From Lysobacteraceae bacterium (GTDB lineage Bacteria; Pseudomonadota; Gammaproteobacteria; DSM-19610), in assembly GCA_020201295.1 (NCBI GenBank), contig JAIVHA010000054.1, forward strand, positions 1-6,023: DNA of 6,023 bases. Reading direction: 5' to 3'. This document shows positions 1-6,010 of the stretch, one piece after another. A model generated the notes under the pieces. It saw nothing but the letters and a program-made list of their open reading frames with translations, was not told the origin of the DNA and ran no database searches. Position 1 is the first letter of the stretch. Every line of letters begins with the position of its first letter. The translations under genes and the position numbers were made by a program.

Positions 1-234
1 GTCTTCGCTCATAATGGACTTGCGAATTGTCTGGGTAATGTTGATGTCCGCCTCTGAGTTGGATTGGTCAAAAGGCGTCAATGTCTGGTCATTAACGTCA
101 CGTTTATTAATGTTGGTGTTATCCGGCGCAGACCGTTCCGTTGCTGCGGATGTATCAGTCGCTGACGGGTATTCCGCCTGTGCGATGAATGGGGCAAACG
201 CTAAACACGCAGCGGCTATAATAGGTTTATTCAT
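1..234 (-). CDS. BON-domain periplasmic protein, N-terminal part (cut by window edge)
   Basis: Seen: reading leftward from an ATG at 234-232 there is an open frame of 78 codons to the window edge with no stop. A GGAGGG ribosome-binding site lies just upstream, at about 241-246. Residues 1-20 form a classic signal peptide (MNKPIIAAACLAFAPFIAQA) with an AQA cleavage site. A polar, Ser/Thr/Asn/Asp-rich linker covers about residues 21-60. The last visible stretch, ADINITQTIRKSIMSED (residues 62-78), matches the opening helix of a BON domain (pattern D-x-x-I-T-x-x-I-R-x-x-I-x-x-D). Known: BON domains occur in secreted or periplasmic proteins such as OsmY and DolP, and are linked to envelope stress and lipid binding. 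Inferred: an exported BON protein, stress-related. The number of BON domains and the C-terminus lie outside the window. It is divergent from the YqaE-like gene at 536. Confidence 0.82.
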   Translation of the reverse strand, partial: MNKPIIAAACLAFAPFIAQAEYPSATDTSAATERSAPDNTNINKRDVNDQTLTPFDQSNSEADINITQTIRKSIMSED

Positions 235-535
235 GATGATCCCTCCGTGGTGAGTCAGACGATAATAATAGAGATGCACACTATCTCCATTACAAATTCC
301 GTGTCCGTACGTTGACTAACATAAGAAGACGTTTCGGAAATCACGTGACGGGACGACACGCGTTATATACGAGCCGCTGAGCCTGCTGTCCCCGGCATGC
401 GTACTTCAGCATACCGGCTCATTTATCCTGCGGCCCGGAGTAAGCCGCTGGTGATACGTGCAGTGTGTAATGGCGTACATACATGGTGTTCCAGCGCCCG
501 CAAACTGCTCTAATAAGGCATTTAGAGGATCCATC
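235..535. other. Divergent intergenic region between BON gene and YqaE-like gene
   Basis: About 300 bp that should carry the promoters of two divergent genes. I see no coding sequence, and open frames here are short and lack ribosome-binding sites. Possible signals are weak. A TATTAT-like -10 for the leftward BON gene lies near 262-270 without a good -35. A TATATA stretch lies at 364-369, and the 8-bp palindrome TCACGTGA at 341-348 could be a protein-binding site. A short inverted repeat, GAGAT...ATCTC, lies at 271-287. None is strong enough to be called as an individual promoter. Confidence 0.4.
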
Positions 536-709
536 ATGGCCGTTACCGCCACAGACCCAATCAAGATTATTTTTGCCATACTTCCGCCACCGCTCGGTGT
601 GTTTCTCGAGGTCGGGCTGAAGGGGCATTTCTGGTTGAACATACTGCTTACCTTGCTCGGCTTTATCCCGGGCATCATCCATGCTCTCTACGTGATCCTG
701 AAGCACTAG
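536..709 (+). CDS. YqaE/Pmp3 family (UPF0057) small membrane protein
   Basis: A 57-residue hydrophobic protein. Two membrane helices are visible: about residues 8-27, with the family's I-L-P-P-P-L-G-V core (ILPPPLGVFLEVG), and about 32-53, with NILLTLLGFIPGIIHALYV. These motifs and the length (family about 50-60 residues) are diagnostic of the Pmp3/YqaE proteolipid family. Known: yeast Pmp3 and plant homologues affect membrane potential and Na+/cation tolerance; bacterial members such as E. coli YqaE are often stress-induced. The start ATG at 536 is chosen because AGAGGA at 524-529 sits 6 nt upstream. The frame stays open back to a GTG at 458, but those extra 26 residues have no ribosome-binding site and do not resemble the family. 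It is divergent from the BON gene and 41-65 bp upstream of the EEP gene, so co-transcription with the latter is plausible. Role in this organism is inferred. Confidence 0.92.
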   Translation: MAVTATDPIKIIFAILPPPLGVFLEVGLKGHFWLNILLTLLGFIPGIIHALYVILKH

Positions 710-750
710 CGCAGTCGCGCGATTCAGGGCCTGCATCCGCAGCCAACCCT

Positions 751-1938
751 ATGTCCAGTGTCCCAGGCAGCGCCATGGAAATTGTTTTCCGCCTCATTCT
801 AGGTGCCTGTTCGCTCGCCCTGGTGTTCGGAAGTCTCCTCCCTCTGCATCCTGCCCGTGCATGGTGGGTCCGCATCTTCGACTTTCCCCGCATGCAAATT
901 GCCGTGCTGATTTTGGTGACGCTGGCGGGTTACGCCTGGCTTCACCTCCAGGTCGGGCTGCGGCCATCAGACTACATACTGGCTGGAGCGTTGGGCCTGG
1001 CGCTGCTCCTACAGCTATTTTTTATCGTTCCCTACACACCACTGTATTCCAAAGAGATGCAGCCAAGCCTGGCGGAGAATGATGACAACCGCCTGTCGCT
1101 CTTGATCTACAACGTGCTCGACGAAAACCGCGAAGTGGGAGCACTGCGCCATCTCATCCGCGAAACCGATCCTGACGTCATTCTGCTGAGCGAGCCGACG
1201 CACTGGTGGCTGGAGCAGCTCGATGGCCTCGAGACCACCTACCCGTACACCATGTTCAAGCCGCAGGAGAATCAGTATGGGAAGCTGCTCTATTCCCGGT
1301 TCGAACTGCTCGATCCAGAGGTTCGCTTTCTGGTCGACCCGAATATTCCCTCGTTACGTGTAAAGGTTCGATTGCGGTCTGGGCAGGTCGTGACCTTGTA
1401 TGGCGTGCAGCCCCGACCGCCCGCTCTCAAGCATCAGGAGCCTGAGACGTCCGGCGCAAGCGGAGGCGGCGACGCGGATGATGCGGAAGATGATGTCGGC
1501 AATGCAGAAGTCGGCGAGCGCGAGGATTCCGATCTGCGCGATGCCGAGCTGTTGCTGGTGGCGAAAGAGGTTGCAGAATGCGGAGATGAACCGGTCATCG
1601 TTGGCGGCGATTTCAACGACGTTGCCTGGTCGCACAGCACGCGTCTTTTTCAGCGGATCGGAGGATTGCTTGATCCGCGGATCGGCCGAGGTTTCTTCAA
1701 CTCATTCGATGCCAGGCATCCCGTCATGCGCTATCCGCTGGATCACGTTTTCGCATCCAGGCACTTTCGCTTCGTCGAGCTGCGCCGACTCGCTGCCATC
1801 GGATCTGATCATTTTCCCATGCTCGTAGTCCTGGACTTTGATCCCGGCGCTGTCGTGCAGCAGGAAGAGCCCGAAGCTGATGCCGGCGACGAGGAAGAAG
1901 CGGAGGATGCGATCGCCGAAGGGACGTCCAGGGATTGA
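751..1938 (+). CDS. Membrane-anchored endonuclease/exonuclease/phosphatase (EEP) family protein
   Basis: 395 residues from the first ATG. The second ATG at 775 (residue 9) may be the real start, since a weak AGG at 765-767 precedes it and the first hydrophobic helix begins right after it. Three membrane segments lie at about residues 11-32, 48-66 and 74-94, followed by an EEP (DNase I-like) fold. Active-site motifs seen: N121 in LLIYNVLDEN, E148 in PDVILLSEP, D287 and N289 in VIVGGDFND, and D353-H354 in the terminal GSDHFP. Known: such proteins hydrolyse phosphodiester or phosphate-ester bonds using a metal. The substrate is unknown here, and the domain probably faces the periplasm (inference). 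Oddities: the position where relatives usually carry His (H-P-x-P-P) reads Q220-P-R-P-P. There is also an acidic, Gly-rich insert at about 230-262 and a very acidic C-terminal tail at 369-395. YafD is a related but not identical family. Fold confident, role not. Confidence 0.88.
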   Translation: MSSVPGSAMEIVFRLILGACSLALVFGSLLPLHPARAWWVRIFDFPRMQIAVLILVTLAGYAWLHLQVGLRPSDYILAGALGLALLLQLFFIVPYTPLYSKEMQPSLAENDDNRLSLLIYNVLDENREVGALRHLIRETDPDVILLSEPTHWWLEQLDGLETTYPYTMFKPQENQYGKLLYSRFELLDPEVRFLVDPNIPSLRVKVRLRSGQVVTLYGVQPRPPALKHQEPETSGASGGGDADDAEDDVGNAEVGEREDSDLRDAELLLVAKEVAECGDEPVIVGGDFNDVAWSHSTRLFQRIGGLLDPRIGRGFFNSFDARHPVMRYPLDHVFASRHFRFVELRRLAAIGSDHFPMLVVLDFDPGAVVQQEEPEADAGDEEEAEDAIAEGTSRD

Positions 1939-2044
1939 AGCCATCATGCAATAGATATATGGCTATATCGCCAGTAGCCCGTTAAGGGACCATTGTAAAA
2001 ACCGTCATGCCCGCCCCTCAGGAAGATCAATGGCATAGAATGCT

Positions 2045-2053
2045 TGTTATACT
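2045..2053 (+). promoter_or_regulatory. Extended -10 promoter for the ATPase gene
   Basis: TG-T-TATACT matches the extended -10 consensus TGnTATAAT with one mismatch in the hexamer. The spacing-appropriate -35 region (about 2025-2030) is poor, which is usual for extended -10 promoters. Transcription would begin near 2060, giving a leader of about 27 nt before the ATG at 2087. This argues against the in-frame TTG at 2069 as the start. Sequence-pattern call only. Confidence 0.5.
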
Positions 2054-2086
2054 CCAGGGCATACTCACTTGGAGTCACTCTCAGCC

Positions 2087-4483
2087 ATGAGCGATACAGA
2101 TACAGCACTCGACAGCACCTCCTGGCACAGCCTGCCCGGCGACGAGGCCCTCACCCGTCTCGAGGTCACTGAACACGGCCTTTCCAGCGAGCAGGTTCAA
2201 GCGCGCCTGGAGCAGTACGGCCATAACCGCCTGCCGGCCACGGCACGCACCGGCCCGCTGAAACGGTTCCTGCTGCAGTTCCATAACGTGCTTATCTATG
2301 TGCTGATCGCTGCCGCGGTGGGCACCGCCCTCCTGCAGCACTGGGTGGATACCGGGGTGATCCTGGGCGTGGTGCTCATCAACGCCATCATCGGTTTCAT
2401 CCAGGAGGGCAAGGCGGAGCAGGCCCTGGATGCGATCCGCAACATGCTCTCGCCCAAGGCGCTGGTGTTGCGCGACGGCCAGCGGCACACCGTGCCCGCC
2501 GAGGAACTGGTGCCCGGCGACCTGGTGTTTCTGCAGGCGGGCGACAAGGTGCCGGCCGATCTGCGCCTGCTGCGGGTGCACAATATGCGCATCGACGAGG
2601 CGATGCTCACCGGTGAATCGGTGGCCGTGGACAAGGGCACCAAACCGGTCGCGGAGGAGGCGGACCTGGGCGACCGGGTCGGCATGGCCTTTTCCGGTAC
2701 CCTGGTGGCCTTCGGCCAGGGGCGCGGGGTGGTGGTGGGCACCGGCGCGGACACCCAGATCGGGCGCATCTCCACCCTGCTCGGCGAGGTGGAGACCCTC
2801 ACCACGCCGCTGCTGCGCGACATCGCCGTGTTCGGGCGCTGGCTGTCGCTGGCCATCGTGGTGCTGGCCGTCCTCACCTTCGCCTTCGGTTACTGGGTGC
2901 GCGGCTACGCCATCATGGACACCTTCCTCGCGGCGGTGAGCCTGGCGGTGGCCGCCATCCCCGAGGGCCTGCCCGCCGTCATGACCATCACCCTGGCCAT
3001 TGGTGTGCAGCGCATGGCGGGACGTAACGCCATCATCCGCCGCCTGCCGGCGGTGGAGACGCTGGGCTCGGTCACCACCATCTGTACCGACAAGACCGGC
3101 ACCCTCACCCGCAACGAAATGACGGTGAAGTCCATCCTCACCGCCGAGGAGGATTTCGAAGTGAGCGGCGTGGGCTATGAGCCCCACGGTGGCATCTCCC
3201 TCGACGGCCAGGACGTCGACCCGGACGATCACCCGGTGCTGGCAGAGGCCCTGCGCGGCATCCTGTTGTGCAACGATGCCGAGGTGCGCCTGCGCGAGGA
3301 ACAGTGGGTGCTGGAGGGCGACCCCACGGAAGGGGCGCTGGTGACGGCGGCCCTGAAGGGGGGGCTGGAGCACAAGGAGGTCAATGAACTCTATCCCCGC
3401 GATGACGTGATCCCCTTTGAATCCAGCTACAAGTTCATGGCCACCCTGCACCATCACCACGAGGGCACGCACAGCTTCCTCTATCTGAAGGGAGCGCCGG
3501 AACGGGTGCTGGCCCTGTGCCACCGCGAGCGCACCCGCGACGGCGACCGCGAGATCGATTCCGCGCGCTGGCATAAATACATGGACGAAATCGCCGCCCG
3601 TGGCCAGCGGCTGCTGGCGCTGGCCGTAAAGGAGGTGGATGCCGGCAAGCGCGACCTGGAATTTTCCGACGTCGAGGATGGGGGGCTCACCATGGTCGCC
3701 CTGTGCGGCATCATCGACCCGCCCCGGGAAGAAGCCATCGCCGCCGTGGCCGAATGCCAGGCGGCGGGCATCGTGGTGAAGATGATCACCGGCGATCACG
3801 CTGTCACCGCCCGGGCCATCGCCGACGAGCTGGGCATCGACGCCGGTGGCCGCGTGATGTCCGGCCATGAACTGGAGCAGATCTCCGACGAGGAGATGCA
3901 GGAACAGGTGCGCGAGGTGCATGTGTTCGCCCGTGCCACGCCGGAGCACAAGCTGCGCCTGGTGCGCGCCATCCAGGCCAACGGCCATGTGGTCTCCATG
4001 ACCGGCGACGGAGTGAACGATGCGCCGGCCCTCAAGCGTGCCGACGTGGGCGTGGCCATGGGCATCAAGGGCACCGAGGCCGCCCGCGAGGCCGCCGAGA
4101 TGGTACTGGCCGACGACAACTTCGCTTCCATCGCCCATGCCGTGGAGGAAGGGCGCACCGTCTATGACAACCTGCGCAAGGCGATCCTGTTCCTGCTGCC
4201 CACCAATGGCGGCCAGGGCTTCACCATCGTCGCCGCCATCCTGCTGGGGCTTACCCTGCCCCTGACGCCGGTGCAGGTGTTATGGGTGAACATGGTCACC
4301 GCCGTGACCCTGGGCCTGGCCCTGGCCTTCGAACCCGCCGAGCCCGGCCTGATGAAGCGGCCGCCACGCCCGCCCAACACGCCCATCCTGTCTGGCTTCC
4401 TGATCTGGCGGGTGCTGTTCGTGTTAGTGGAGGCGGAGAAGGCGCTGTTCAGGCGGAGGCGGGGGAATGATGAGAGGGGCTGA
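2087..4483 (+). CDS. P2-type cation-transporting ATPase, C-terminally shortened by an apparent in-frame deletion
   Basis: 798 residues from the ATG at 2087, with GGAG at 2071-2074 (a rather long 12-nt spacing); a TTG at 2069 is the alternative. Seen: N-terminal cation-ATPase domain (residues 13-60); TM1 about 61-83; TM2 about 89-107; actuator-domain TGES at 175-178; TM3 about 252-270; TM4 with PEGLP at 292-296; phosphorylation motif DKTGT with D335; nucleotide-binding KGAPE at 468-472; DPPR at 544-547; MITGDH at 566-571; hinge TGDGVNDAP at 639-647; TM5 about 700-721; TM6 about 727-748. Known: these pumps use an aspartyl-phosphate cycle to move Ca2+, Na+, K+ or H+ across the inner membrane. 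The ion cannot be assigned; TM6 reads NMVTAVTLG, without the Asp of SERCA (NLVTDGLP). Odd: family members run to about 900 residues with ten TMs. Here TM7 starts (SGFLIWRVLFV, 769-779) and jumps to LVEAEKALFRRRR, which resembles the usual extreme C-terminus. Possibly non-functional. Confidence 0.9.
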   Translation: MSDTDTALDSTSWHSLPGDEALTRLEVTEHGLSSEQVQARLEQYGHNRLPATARTGPLKRFLLQFHNVLIYVLIAAAVGTALLQHWVDTGVILGVVLINAIIGFIQEGKAEQALDAIRNMLSPKALVLRDGQRHTVPAEELVPGDLVFLQAGDKVPADLRLLRVHNMRIDEAMLTGESVAVDKGTKPVAEEADLGDRVGMAFSGTLVAFGQGRGVVVGTGADTQIGRISTLLGEVETLTTPLLRDIAVFGRWLSLAIVVLAVLTFAFGYWVRGYAIMDTFLAAVSLAVAAIPEGLPAVMTITLAIGVQRMAGRNAIIRRLPAVETLGSVTTICTDKTGTLTRNEMTVKSILTAEEDFEVSGVGYEPHGGISLDGQDVDPDDHPVLAEALRGILLCNDAEVRLREEQWVLEGDPTEGALVTAALKGGLEHKEVNELYPRDDVIPFESSYKFMATLHHHHEGTHSFLYLKGAPERVLALCHRERTRDGDREIDSARWHKYMDEIAARGQRLLALAVKEVDAGKRDLEFSDVEDGGLTMVALCGIIDPPREEAIAAVAECQAAGIVVKMITGDHAVTARAIADELGIDAGGRVMSGHELEQISDEEMQEQVREVHVFARATPEHKLRLVRAIQANGHVVSMTGDGVNDAPALKRADVGVAMGIKGTEAAREAAEMVLADDNFASIAHAVEEGRTVYDNLRKAILFLLPTNGGQGFTIVAAILLGLTLPLTPVQVLWVNMVTAVTLGLALAFEPAEPGLMKRPPRPPNTPILSGFLIWRVLFVLVEAEKALFRRRRGNDERG

Positions 4484-4542
4484 CATTCGCCAATAGGTTG
4501 CGCGTGCGAGCTGAATTCACGTACTATTTTTATATGGAAAAT

Positions 4543-4559
4543 AGGGTGAGTTACGTGTG
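4543..4559 (+). promoter_or_regulatory. Ribosome-binding site and GTG that may be the original start of the DUF218 gene
   Basis: AGGGTGAG at 4543-4550 contains GGTGA, complementary to the 16S rRNA tail, and sits 6 nt before a GTG at 4557-4559. This is a better initiation site than the TTG at 4603 (AGGGA at 4586-4590, 12 nt away). The GTG frame begins MTPNIQPRYVGIIYAIAL but is not the frame of the downstream DUF218 protein; one base must be lost near 4611-4613 to join them. Confidence 0.45.
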
Positions 4560-4602
4560 ACGCCAAATATCCAACCTAGATATGTAGGGATTATTTACGC
4601 TA

Positions 4603-5223
4603 TTGCTCTCAAATGTCCTTATTGTATCAGCATTTGGCTTAAGCCACTGCTGGCTGCTCATGAAGATAATCAAGATTGCGAGAGTTGCGGATATAACGAC
4701 AGCAGACCGCTCAACGCTGGTGGTACTGGGCATGAGTCTGCAGGGAGACCGGATCGGCGCCGATTACAGGAAACGTCTGGAACGTGCCTGCAAGCTTTAC
4801 ACGGAAGGTGGGGTCAGGCGCATCCTTGTTCTGGGAGGACCAAGCGGGGATGGCTCTGCCAGCGAAGCGGATCGTGGCCGTGACTACCTGCAATCGAGGG
4901 GCGTTCCTGTACAGGATGTGCTCGTCGAGAACAAATCACTCGATACGCTGGAAAATCTTCGGAATGCAAGAAATGTCCTCCTTGATTCCGGTGGGCGACG
5001 TTTTGTGCTGATTACCAGCCGCTATCATCTGGCACGAAGTCATCGTATCGCACAGGGGTTGGGAATGAATCCAGTGCTGTGTGGTGCGGAAGATGAATTG
5101 TCATTTACCCCAAGAATCATGATCCGTTTTATGCTTGAGGCGTATTTCCTCCACTGGTACCAGGTGGGCGCTGGCTTTTCAAAATTACTTGGTTGGCGGA
5201 GAGGGCTTGCCAGGATAAGTTGA
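4603..5223 (+). CDS. DUF218 (SanA/ElyC/YdcF-like) membrane-anchored protein, 5' end uncertain
   Basis: 206 residues from a TTG at 4603; the next in-frame ATG is at 4660 (residue 20). Seen: a hydrophobic N-terminal helix (about residues 4-20), then a DUF218 Rossmann-like domain. It shows TLVVLGMSL (38-46), a basic/aromatic helix with YRKRLERACKLY (55-66), ILVLGGPS (74-81), S-x-A-S-E-A-D-R-G (about 84-92), the conserved S-x-x-T-x-E-N-x-x-N segment at 112-121 (SLDTLENLRN) and the signature LITSRYHLARS (136-146). Known: E. coli members SanA, ElyC and YdcF belong here; SanA and ElyC affect envelope barrier function, and ElyC affects envelope polymer synthesis under cold. The biochemical activity is not settled. 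The region before 4603 in another frame has a better ribosome-binding site and a hydrophobic start, suggesting a frameshift. It is followed by an intrinsic terminator and is convergent with the lipoprotein gene. Exact role unknown. Confidence 0.85.
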   Translation: MLSNVLIVSAFGLSHCWLLMKIIKIARVADITTADRSTLVVLGMSLQGDRIGADYRKRLERACKLYTEGGVRRILVLGGPSGDGSASEADRGRDYLQSRGVPVQDVLVENKSLDTLENLRNARNVLLDSGGRRFVLITSRYHLARSHRIAQGLGMNPVLCGAEDELSFTPRIMIRFMLEAYFLHWYQVGAGFSKLLGWRRGLARIS

Positions 5224-5251
5224 TGTTGCGCGTTGCGGGGATACGGTAGAG

Positions 5252-5290
5252 GCGCAAGAAGGGCAATACGCCCTTCTTGTGCAGGTTTTT
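5252..5290 (+). terminator. Rho-independent terminator of the DUF218 gene
   Basis: A 13-bp stem, GCGCAAGAAGGGC (5252-5264) with GCCCTTCTTGTGC (5270-5282), has a single G-U pair and a 5-nt loop. It is followed by AGG and five T's (5286-5290), 28 bp after the stop at 5223. On the minus strand the same hairpin follows the lipoprotein stop (5294) but is not followed by a T run, so it probably terminates mainly the plus-strand transcript. Confidence 0.88.
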
Positions 5291-5293
5291 ACT

Positions 5294-5683
5294 TCATAAC
5301 ATGGATAGCTGGCGCTTGATGCCATTGTCCAGGTTCTGTATCCAGCCATTGTAGTTTTTGTGGATATTTCCATCCTTATAATTCAGGTTGGTGCTGTCAT
5401 TGTAGGTGATGCTGTACTTGTTGGCATCGTAATGAATATCCGCGATGGCAATATGATCGCGAATGTAGAGTGTGGCCAGTATGTGCCCGGGGGAGTCGGC
5501 CTTCATTGACCATCCCAGTGAAGAACCCGCCCTGATGATTGCGTCGCGTACTTGATCGGCGGCAATAGAGTTGCTGGCACTGACCGGGGCATCGCTGACA
5601 TTGCGCACGGGATTGGAACGGCAACCCGCGAAGAGCAGGGTAGTGATAATCAGTGCGAGAATAATAAGCGATGTTTTATTCAT
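5294..5683 (-). CDS. Small secreted lipoprotein, uncharacterised family
   Basis: 129 residues, ATG at 5683-5681, preceded by GAGGTG (5694-5689) at 5-nt spacing. Seen: a Lys-containing N-region, a hydrophobic stretch (about residues 5-20) and lipobox LFAGC with C21 as the lipidated cysteine. Phe at -3 is slightly atypical. Residue +2 is Arg, not Asp, so the Lol rule predicts outer-membrane sorting. The mature part has a predicted helix, AADQVRDAIIRAGSSLGW (41-58), then alternating strands ending in YSITYNDSTNLNYKDG and HKNYNGWIQNL, a pattern I associate with a widespread family of unnamed proteobacterial lipoproteins. No function is known to me. It uses more A/T-rich codons than the ATPase gene. 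It is convergent with the DUF218 gene and the repeat lies upstream of it. Lipoprotein call strong; family recognition moderate. Confidence 0.87.
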   Translation of the reverse strand: MNKTSLIILALIITTLLFAGCRSNPVRNVSDAPVSASNSIAADQVRDAIIRAGSSLGWSMKADSPGHILATLYIRDHIAIADIHYDANKYSITYNDSTNLNYKDGNIHKNYNGWIQNLDNGIKRQLSML

Positions 5684-5749
5684 TTTTTCACCTCGTTCAT
5701 GGATTGAGTATTGGTTTTGAAAAATTGATAAAGGAACTCTGATTTATTA

Positions 5750-5827
5750 GTCATTGCGAGCGAAGCACGGCAATCTCCAACCGATTGATTCTACGGTACG
5801 AGATTGCCACGCTTCGCTCGCAATGAC
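5750..5827. repeat. 78-bp palindromic (REP/MITE-like) intergenic repeat
   Basis: Two 28-nt arms, 5750-5777 and 5800-5827, are inverted repeats matching at 26 of 28 positions; the two mismatches are adjacent, at 5767-5768. The outer part reads GTCATTGCGAGCGAAGC and the inner part GGCAATCTC; the loop is 22 nt (5778-5799). Known: sequences of the type CATTGCGAGCGAAGC...GGCAATCTC recur as dispersed intergenic palindromes in various proteobacterial genomes. Inferred: a non-autonomous dispersed element that would fold into a long hairpin in RNA on either strand. It could insulate or stabilise the neighbouring transcripts. Confidence 0.82.
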
Positions 5828-5938
5828 GAGAAAAGTATTTCATGCGGTAGCGGTCTTTATTGCCGAGCCTCCTTGCGGTCAGTAAAACGTATCTAAGCGC
5901 GCCTCATCAGGCCGAGAGAGCGTAAAAGGCCGGTTGGG

Positions 5939-5944
5939 TATAAT
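5939..5944 (+). promoter_or_regulatory. Candidate -10 element (TATAAT) for a gene to the right
   Basis: A perfect TATAAT lies in the context GGGTATAATCC, with AGGAG at 5954-5958 downstream and an ATG at 5972. No good -35 is present at 16-18 bp upstream (around 5916-5921 reads GAGAGC). The order -10, ribosome-binding site, ATG is suggestive, but the gene itself is not in the window. Confidence 0.35.
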
Positions 5945-5971
5945 CCGCGACACAGGAGCTTCCAGGCAACC

Positions 5972-6010
5972 ATGCGTACAATTGACAAGGTATCCGTTGC
6001 GGGTTTGTAG
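5972..6010 (+). CDS. Possible 12-codon leader ORF (MRTIDKVSVAGL)
   Basis: ATG at 5972 with AGGAG at 5954-5958 (13 nt away, rather far) reads 12 codons to a TAG at 6008. It follows the candidate TATAAT. It could be a leader peptide of a gene beyond the window, or simply chance. The TAG overlaps a GTG (6010-6012) that would open a new frame. No family can be recognised. Confidence 0.15.
   Translation: MRTIDKVSVAGL

Noticed and set aside
14..253. 79-codon plus-strand open frame at the left end
   Set aside because: It lies antisense to the BON gene, which has a signal peptide, a ribosome-binding site and a recognisable domain start. The plus frame has none of these.
454..535. In-frame extension of the YqaE-like gene to the GTG at 458
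   Set aside because: The extra 26 residues lack a ribosome-binding site and do not fit the family, whereas the ATG at 536 has AGAGGA at ideal spacing.
406..736. Two overlapping minus-strand open frames opposite the YqaE-like gene
   Set aside because: Neither has a ribosome-binding site or family resemblance; they are explained as shadows of the well-recognised plus-strand gene.
1954..1969. Short inverted repeat GATATA-TGGC-TATATC after the EEP gene
   Set aside because: Too short and A/T-rich for a terminator stem and not followed by a T run. It could be an operator but is also expected by chance.
2081..4138. 685-codon open frame on the minus strand opposite the ATPase gene
   Set aside because: Its product is a monotonous His/Gly/Gln/Asp-rich sequence with no recognisable domain, as expected from reading a GC-rich gene backwards. 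The plus strand has every P-type ATPase motif.
4557..4883. 108-codon plus frame containing a CPYC...CESC pattern, resembling a zinc or thioredoxin-like motif
   Set aside because: From about 4614 it is the DUF218 coding sequence read out of frame, so the cysteines are coincidental. Only its first 18 codons are of interest, as the possible true start of the DUF218 gene.
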